DNA from: Corythoichthys intestinalis | Lineage: Eukaryota; Chordata; Actinopteri; Syngnathiformes; Syngnathidae | Reading direction: 5' to 3' | Length of the DNA: 64,000 bases | Assembly: GCF_030265065.1 (NCBI RefSeq) | Contig: NC_080411.1 | Coordinates: forward strand, 43,658,501 to 43,722,500 | Shown here: positions 58,101 through 64,000 of the stretch, one piece after another | Layout of the letters: each line of letters opens with the position of its first letter | Numbering within the stretch: the first letter of the stretch is position 1 | Position numbers and translations under genes: made by a program | Notes under the pieces: generated by a model | Told to the model about the DNA's origin: nothing | Seen by the model: only the letters and a program-made list of their open reading frames with translations | Database searches by the model: none

Positions 58101-60474
58101 TCGAAGTCTTTCATATTGATACATTCAGGCAGCTTCTCACAGTACTACATCAAAGTGAAAATCTGACTAATACCATGCAGGGATTGTGTGACGAATGTCC
58201 AAATTTAAGCTCCTCTAGCTGTTCAGCATCGTTTGTTCTATGTAGAACTAAACAAAAGTATGTTTTACCCGCAGGTGGGGCATTTCTTCACTACAATCCC
58301 ATCAAAAGCACAGCAACATGATGACAAGGAGACGTAATATGCTCAACTCGCTTCTCACATCAGAACTGGATGAGTGTAAAACTGATACCACAGAGTGGTG
58401 GGATTCCTGGAGGACGCTGAAAAGATGGAACCCACCTGAAGAAGATAGCCTTGATAAAGTAGAAGACGACGATTCATTGTTTAGTGACACGGAAGTAGAG
58501 GAGGAAGTAGACAGTGATGATGATGAGGATGGGTTTCACGATGAGGAAATAGAGGATGAAGGTGATGAGGAGAGGTTAGATGATGAGGAAATAGAAGATG
58601 AAGAAGAGGAGGATGAAGAAGAGGAGGATGAGGGAGTTGATGAGGACGAGGAATTGGAGGACGCAGATAGTGAAGCCGATGAAGAGGAAATAAGCATTAC
58701 GACAGAAACATGTAATGAGAAAAATGATGAAAATGAGACTGACATGAGTGTGGAGGAGGAGGAGGAGGAGGAGGAAGAAGAAGAGGAGGAAGAGGAGATT
58801 CAGGAGGTTGATGAGGAAGGTGAACTGCAAGAGGACATCAAAACTCATGAAGAGAAACTGCATAATAATCATGAAATCCATAATCACCAGACGGATGAGG
58901 ATGATGAAGATGAGGACAATGGGATGGGTGAAGATGAAAAGGAAGAGAATGTGAATGAAGAGTACAATGGTACAACAGTGGATGAGAAGATCATAGAAGA
59001 AGAAGAGGATGAATTAAATGAGCAGAAAATAGACAATGGAGTTGATACAAATGAGGATGAGGAAGTTGAGAAAGATGAGAATAATGATGAGGAGAGGATG
59101 GAGGATGCAAAGGTTAATAGGGAGGAGCATAAAAATGAAGTGGAGGAAGAGGAATCGTACAAGAACATTGCTTTGCAGCTCAAGGAAATATTGAGAATGA
59201 TTGCAAACGAGAAAACAAAAGAGGAAGAAGACAAGGCAGAGTATGTCCAGGAGGAGGAGGAAACGAAGACCGAAGTGGGTGAGGAAGAGGAGAGTGAAGA
59301 GGAGGATGACGTTGAGGAAGGTGAGGTTGAGACAGAAGAGTTTGAGGGGAAGGACACAGGGAACAATACTGGAGAGGAGGAGGATGAGGAGGATGAGAAT
59401 AAAGTGAAGGAGGATGAGGAAAAGGGGAAAATGACAAAAGAGGAAAAGGAGGCTGAGGAGGAGGACGATGAGGAAGAGGAGGCGGAAGATGAAGAGGAGG
59501 CTGAGGAGGAGGACGATGAGGAAGAGGAGGCGGAAGATGAAAAGGAGGCTGAGGAGGAGGACGATGAGGAAGAGGAGGCGGAAGATGAGGACAAGGAGAA
59601 TGAGACAGTTAAGTTTGACGAAAAAGAGAGCAGGAGTAATACTGAGGATGAAAATGATCAAATGGAAAATGAAAATGAAGTTGAAACTGATGAAGACAAG
59701 GAGGACAATTGTGACGAAGAGGATGAGGACCAGCGTGAAAACACAGAGAAAACAGATGCAGAAGATGATGATGATGATGCAAGTCGAGAGTGGGCAAACA
59801 ATGCTACAGGAAAGAAGAACATGAAAAACCATGTCCAAGCTGGGAGGAGAGATACAGAAAAGGACGAAAATGAATCACAGGATTCAGAAAAAGATGGAGA
59901 AGAAAAGGTTGATGAGGTAGAAGAAAGCACATCTTTTGAAGAGGATGATGAAACAAATGACGGACACCGCGGCGATGCAGATGATGACAATGATACGGGA
60001 GTGAGTGTAGAGGAATTAGAGGACGCTAATGACAACAAGGAAATATCTGCTGTAATAGTGAGCACAGACCAAGATGCAACACATGACAAGGAACATGACA
60101 GTAACACAGATGACGACAAGAAAGAGCAAAAGTCCAGGAAACCAGTCAAATTAAACATCCCACTTCACCTGCAGTTCCACAAACTAAACGCCTCCTTCTC
60201 CGCGTGGAAGCAGTCTTGGATGGTGGCTGCGGCACACAGGATCAGCGATGAAAACGACGAAGAGGACGACACGGAGGGAGAGCATGAGGAGGTAAAGGCT
60301 TGGCAGGAATCTTGGAGGATCTGTCGTTGGAGAAGGCCGCGTGAGGATGAAGTTGTGTGCTTCTCTACAGAGCACAGGCATGTGAAACACAAAAGACTTA
60401 TGCACAAAGGCTTGCTGAAGAAGGAATGGACTCTCAGCTGGAAGATGACAAAGAGAGTTGAAGACATCAAATGA
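46337..60474 (+). CDS. Unrecognised W-x-x-S-W repeat protein with giant acidic domain (five exons)
   Basis: I do not recognise this gene. Splicing 46337-46470, 51159-51573, 55336-55578, 55647-55867 and 58275-60474 gives a single frame of 1070 codons. The exon 1/2 and 4/5 joins both need a 2+1 split codon and both agree. The defining feature is a W-x-x-[S/T/H]-W pentad, often followed within four residues by Lys or Arg, at about residues 50, 122, 177, 222, 270, 306, 379, 982, 1014 and 1056 (for example WRESW, WHQSW, WEDSW, WQKSW, WQESW). Residues about 84-99 are proline-rich. About 390-960 is dominated by Glu and Asp. No signal peptide or membrane segment is seen. The start is the ATG one base after a good 3' splice site, so an untranslated exon, or more coding sequence, may lie upstream. 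The introns are filled with hAT-type elements; the exons are clean. Function unknown. Confidence 0.75.
47360..47465. mobile_element. Terminus fragment of a Tc1-type or related fish repeat
   Basis: ACAGTACAGGGCAAAAGTTG followed by ACACACCTT and CATGACTATT matches the inverted-terminus sequence of a very common fish DNA transposon. Only one end is present. Confidence 0.45.
47593..48198. mobile_element. hAT-type MITE, CAGAGGC termini, perfect 8-bp duplication
   Basis: CAGAGGCATAGCAAGG and GCTACGCCTCTG are inverted, and CATATTAA flanks at 47585-47592 and 48199-48206. 606 bp, no coding content. Confidence 0.85.
48485..48790 (-). pseudogene. THAP-domain remnant of a DNA transposon
   Basis: The minus-strand reading includes 'SLHRFPIGKKRRKFWENACR', 'LPKDPRLCSRHFSPTAFEAF' and 'NPVPTIFPHKKP', a C2-C-H THAP zinc finger with the closing 'VPTIF' box. 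The opening 'CAAYGCNLQSTANR' is in another frame just upstream (near 48760), so one frame change lies near 48715. No transposase core was found. Confidence 0.65.
49820..49930. repeat. Old copy of a dispersed repeat (see 54360 and 63640)
   Basis: T-run, then ACTTGTCCTGTATAGCTG and GACATGGAGAATAAGAATC, a diverged copy of the two better-preserved copies downstream. Confidence 0.5.
51159..51573 (+). CDS. Exon 2 of the W-x-x-S-W gene
   Basis: The acceptor is TGCTCATAG and the donor CAG/GTAAAG, phase 0. It encodes WNYHW, a Pro-rich tract 'VPPPPPKPKSKPPPPPP', WRESW and WHQSW (the last two residues before the donor are KQ). Confidence 0.75.
53390..53500. repeat. GTTCCGGTATAAGA minisatellite, about three units of 35 bp
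   Basis: GTTCCGGTATAAGATTCA recurs with spacing of about 35 bp near the left end of the nested element. Confidence 0.7.
54360..54895. repeat. Dispersed repeat, second copy at 63640-63895
   Basis: It shares AACCTGTCCTGTTCAGCTG, GGGGGCCAATTGGCCA and GACCAACCCTACGCCGCCGC with the copy at the window end. Compared with it, 54440-54675 is extra sequence. Probably a retroposon part, family not identified. Confidence 0.6.
55336..55578 (+). CDS. Exon 3 of the W-x-x-S-W gene
   Basis: The acceptor is TTCGTTACAG and the donor CAG/GTAAGT, phase 0 at both ends, 81 codons. It includes 'LPVWAGTWKIMNFAF' and a second Trp pair 'WDCDW'. Confidence 0.75.
55647..55867 (+). CDS. Exon 4 of the W-x-x-S-W gene
   Basis: Separated from exon 3 by a 68-bp intron. 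The acceptor is TCTCAAACAG and the donor GAG/GTGGGT. It encodes 'DEPPGWEDSWRLSKS' and 'LPLGWQKSWLSS', and ends with two bases of an Arg codon. Confidence 0.75.
56579..57902. mobile_element. hAT-type element in intron 4, TAGGGCTGTCAAACG termini
   Basis: TAGGGCTGTCAAACGATTAA and the right end TTTGACAGCACTA are inverted, flanked by poly-T (56571-56578, 57903-57910). This is a frequent fish 'GGCTGTCAAA' repeat. 1324 bp, no transposase seen. Confidence 0.75.
58275..60474 (+). CDS. Exon 5 of the W-x-x-S-W gene: acidic domain and C-terminus
   Basis: The acceptor is TTTTACCCGCAG. It opens with 'WGISSLQSHQKHSN', then 'EWWDSWRTLKRW', then about 570 mostly Glu/Asp residues including three perfect or near-perfect 48-bp (16-residue) repeats at 59451-59594. 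It ends in a basic tail with WKQSW, WQESW and WTLSW, and stop TGA at 60472. Long open frames on other strands here are composition artefacts of the GAG/GAT codons. Confidence 0.85.
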
Positions 60475-60949
60475 TTATACAGGAGGGACTGGTATTTATT
60501 AATTTTTTTAATAATTTGATCTTAGATCCAAAATGAATCAACATAAAATACCAAATGGTTGGAAGAATCATCTGGACGGAATCATCATCTCAGCTAGTTT
60601 TTATGCAATACGTAAATCCTTGTAAGACACTCATACAGCGGTGCTAGAAGTCACTCACTGCAGGGGGCGCTAAGTATTTTATTTAGTTTTTCCAATCCAA
60701 AAACAGCCGTTTTGTTTTTTTCTCCATTCAAGGCATGCACAAAGGCAGTACACGAATGCTGTTTAGTGTACGTACCACTGCTAGCCTACTACAAAAACAT
60801 TCTCTCGCTCTATTTCACGTACAGTGTGTGTTGGAGTTTTTGTATTGGAAATAGAAGCGCCTGTGTCTTATAATGCTAATCCCAGCAGCCAAACGGCGCA
60901 AAGACACACAAACACATTTGAAAACTAAAAGCTTTAAACTTTGGTTTAA

Positions 60950-61155
60950 ATTGGAAGTTCAGGATTTTTTAAATTAGGCTTAATCTCCAAGTTTGCAGGG
61001 GTTTAGTGAGTTGGTGGAGTTATTTGTTAGTTTCAGGGCTCTGGAGTGGCTAAGCTAGCGTGAGTCAATGGCACCATTATAACATGCCAATAAAAAAACG
61101 ATTCAGATCTACGAACAGATCCACTCACTAATGTCAAAAATCCTGAACTTCCGCT
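60950..61155. mobile_element. TTAA-flanked MITE, 206 bp
   Basis: ATTGGAAGTTCAGGATTTTT and the reverse complement of AAAAATCCTGAACTTCCGCT are inverted, flanked by TTAA (60946-60949, 61156-61159), as for Kolobok or piggyBac-like MITEs. The rest of 60475-62447 shows no gene; 61238-61330 begins CAGTGTTGTTTCATC and looks like one end of a MITE. Confidence 0.7.
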
Positions 61156-62447
61156 TTAACACACACTTTTCACAACACTCAATTCCAACAGCACGGCAGC
61201 AGCTCAACAGCAACAACAAACAATAATACGGCTACAATGCAGTGTTGTTTCATCAACAATGACTATAATAAAAATATTTCGTCAACGAACAAATTTATTC
61301 ATGGTGACGATGAGACAATAACGGGCTACAAACTTGTTTTGGGAGAGTACAACATAATGAGACTTATGCTAGTTTTTGTCTGACAAGATGAGATCGGTGT
61401 ACTTCTGCCAGCTCTCTGATTGGTTGGCTTCGTGGCACATTTGGAACGTGTGTGCCCAAGTGAGCGCGCAGAGAAAACAAACTGACCAGCGCAGGGTTCG
61501 AGCGATTAAACAAGAGCACGAGGCAGGGAATTGAGCATAAAAAACCACAATTATGCAGCCCGGAGTAGTTTTTTTTGTTGCTCAATATTATTTTATGAGC
61601 TCAAAATCTATTATTGCTAGCTCAATCTGTTTTTCTGTGCTCAAAATCTATCATTGGTCGCTCAGAATAGTGGCACGAATATCACGCCATAGACGAGTAA
61701 CGCCAACGATACATCAGAAGTTGGGTGACTAGCGCTTTTTATAGACACCAAGCAATAGAGATTCATTTTTTCGATTTCTCCTACAACACATGAATGCAGC
61801 ATCAATATTTGATTGCTTGTGCTAATCATACAGTCGACGGTGCAAATGACATCTTCCCACCTGCTTTACTAGTTAGTGCCTGTTAAACTGCCCATTCAAG
61901 TTGTTAGTTTTTACATCTGTGTTGATGTTAGTTTGGTCACCTATTCCCATGAATTGGTATTTAAAACGGTTCAACTTTACCCTTTATGTATCAGGCAGTT
62001 AACGCCGGTAAACTACTCTGGTCACAAATTGAAGTAGCTGATTAGCTGCCATCTTTTAACTAACTGGCTGTGAATACAATAACAATAAATGCTATTTGAG
62101 TGAGAGCCTCTCACTCAAAAGCTTTGTCTAATATTGTGTTAATATGATATGTAGTATTTGAACTGTATTAATAGTGATGCTATATATTGCTATTTTTTTA
62201 TGTGACCAAAGTGAATAGAATCAATCTGTATGAATTAATTTGGAATATAGCCTCTAACAATGTTATATGTTTGCTCAATTTCCAGCTGTTTTACAAGCAT
62301 TTTATTTGTTACTGCAATCCCAGTAATCTGTAACAAGATGTCTTTTTTTATTTATTTATTTATTTATTTTTATTGCAAATGGATATTAGAAAGTTATTTG
62401 CAAGCAGCAAGGATAAATCAGTCAGGAGGAATGAGACAGGTAAGTTA

Positions 62448-63608
62448 CAGTGGTATGAATAAGTATCTGAACCTTTTGGAATTTCTCACATTTCTGCATA
62501 AAATCACCATCAAATGTGATCTGATCTTTGTCAAAATCACACAGATGAAAAAAAAATGGTGTCTGCTATAACTAGAACTACCCAAACATTTATAGGTTTT
62601 CATATTTTAATGAGGCTAGTATGCAAACAATGATGGGAAAATAAGTAAGTGAACCATCACATTTATTATTTTGTGCCCCCCCCTTTGGCAGCAATAACTT
62701 CAACCAGACGCTTCATGTAGCTGCAGATCAGTCTGGCACATCGATCAGGACAAATCTTTGCCCATTCCTCTCTACAAAACTAGTCTAGTTCAGTTAGATT
62801 CCTGGGGTGTCTGGCATGAATCTTTAGGTCATGTCACAGCATCTCAATGGGGTTCAAGTCTGGACTGTGACTTGGCCACTCCAGAACGTGTATTTTGTTC
62901 TTCTGAAACCATTCTGAAGTTGATTTACTTCTGTGTTTTGGTTCATTGTCTTGTTGCAACATCCATCCTTTTCTTAGCTTCAACTGTCTGACAGACAGCC
63001 TCAGGTTTTCCTGCAAAACATCCTGATAAACATTTGAATTCATTCTTTCAGTAACGATTGTAAAACAGCCTTAAATCATGATGCTCCTTCCACCATGCTT
63101 CACGGTGTGGATGAGGTGTTGATGTTGGTAAAGTGTTCCATCTTCCCTCCACACATGATATTGTGTGTTACTCCCAAACAATTCAACTCTGGTTTCATGG
63201 GTCCACAAAATATTTTGCCAAAACTTCCATGGACTGTCCAAGTGCGTTTTTGCGGAGTTTAAATGAGCAACAATGTATTTTTAGACAGAAGTGGCTTCCG
63301 CCGTGGAGTCCTCCCAGGAACACCATTCTTGCCCATAGTTTTACATATTGTTGATGTGTGCACAGATAAACTGGCCTGTACCAGTGATTTCTGTAAGTCT
63401 TTAGCAGACACTCTAGGGTTCTTTTTTTTTTTACCTCTCTGAGAATTCTGGTTGAACTCTTGGCGTCATCTTTGGTGAACGGCCACTCCTTGGGAAAGAA
63501 AAAAAACAGTGCCAAACTCTCCATATGTAGACAACTTCTCTGACTTTCAATAACTGAACATCCAGACATTTAGAGATGGGTGTATCCTTTCCCAGCTTTA
63601 TACAAATC
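62448..63608 (-). mobile_element. Tc1/mariner relic, truncated at its 5' side
   Basis: Terminus CAGTGGTATGAATAAGTATC next to TA (62446-62447). The minus-strand reading carries transposase pieces, including 'LQQDNEPKHRSKSTSEWF' (second catalytic Asp) and 'VLEWPSHSPDLNPIE' (catalytic third residue), with stops and frame changes between pieces. It stops at a long T-run at about 63619, so the other terminus is missing. Confidence 0.8.
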
Positions 63609-63612
63609 AACA

Positions 63613-63639
<27 letters not shown>

Positions 63640-63652
<13 letters not shown>

Positions 63653-64000
63653 CTGTCCTGTTCAGCTGTTTGACACAGAGAATGGAAGTCTAAGTGCGGG
63701 GGCCAATTGGCCACTGAAAGAGGAGAATGGGGGTGGGGGTGTCTATAAGACTATAAGCTAAGTGGTTGAAAGGGGTAGAGTGTACACAAATCAGTTCTGT
63801 GATCTATAACCCAGTAATCGTGTGAATCTCTTATGAGTGTAAGCCCGTTGGCGACCAACCCTACGCCGCCGCATCGCCAATCCCGGCACCGGAACCCCCA
63901 ACCCGAGCATGCCCTACCACATCCAGCAGCACGCAAGCCCCACCGGGCGCGCGACAGCCACGCAGACGGGCGGAGAGACCGCGCGGGCGCCAACCCAGGG
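63640..64000. repeat. Dispersed repeat running to the window end
   Basis: Homologous to 54360-54895 over TGTCCTGTTCAGCTGTTTG and GGTGGGGGTGTCTATAAGAC. It then continues into a GC-rich stretch (63890-64000) absent from the other copy. Confidence 0.6.

Noticed and set aside
58480-59840. Long minus-strand ORFs rich in Ser or Leu/Phe, and a plus-strand Arg/Lys-rich ORF
   Set aside because: These are shadows of GAG/GAT-rich codons in the acidic exon. They have no splice context or sensible composition for a protein.

Overview
This window reads as a vertebrate, most likely teleost fish, chromosome segment. It is AT-rich, the genes have GT-AG introns, and the mobile elements are the usual fish set: hAT families with 8-bp target duplications, PIF/Harbinger, ISL2EU, Tc1/mariner, a full-length L1-type LINE and solo LTRs. 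There is also a tandem tRNA array of the kind seen in fish genomes. I see no prokaryotic features. Very little of the window is host coding sequence.

Layout. 1-180: edge of a Ty3/gypsy-type gag-like fossil. 400-7306: a composite ZBED-type hAT transposon with a perfect 8-bp target duplication, carrying nested insertions. About 7.5-34.6 kb: a tRNA-bearing tandem array. Its clearest part is four consecutive units of exactly 1137 bp (8958-13505). Each unit holds a good tRNA-Ala(TGC), two decayed tRNA-Ala copies and one antisense tRNA-Ser(GCT). The array is split by a PIF/Harbinger element (13.68-27.60 kb), which itself holds a 9.5-kb L1 (15514-25030). It is split again by a 5-kb unclassified insertion inside a tRNA-Ala gene (27925-32914) and by a solo-LTR-like insertion inside a tRNA-Ser (34051-34385). 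34696-37976: an ISL2EU element with terminal inverted repeats of about 380 bp. 38.03-38.40 kb: a promoter-like GC-rich island. 38.42-39.97 kb: a satellite of eight roughly 190-240-bp units. 41.67-44.26 kb: nested hATs. 45.65 kb onward: one apparent host gene, flanked by and filled with hAT-type insertions, then a Tc1 relic and a dispersed repeat up to the window end.

The main gene (46337-60474, + strand) splices from five exons whose phases agree into an open frame of 1070 codons. The protein has about ten W-x-x-[S/T]-W pentads spaced along both ends, a proline-rich tract, and about 600 residues dominated by Glu and Asp. I do not recognise the family. It is the best candidate here for something undescribed.

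The mobile elements give a partial relative chronology. Two head-to-tail hAT composites carry matching target duplications only at their outer ends, which suggests that adjacent or nested copies moved together as macro-elements.
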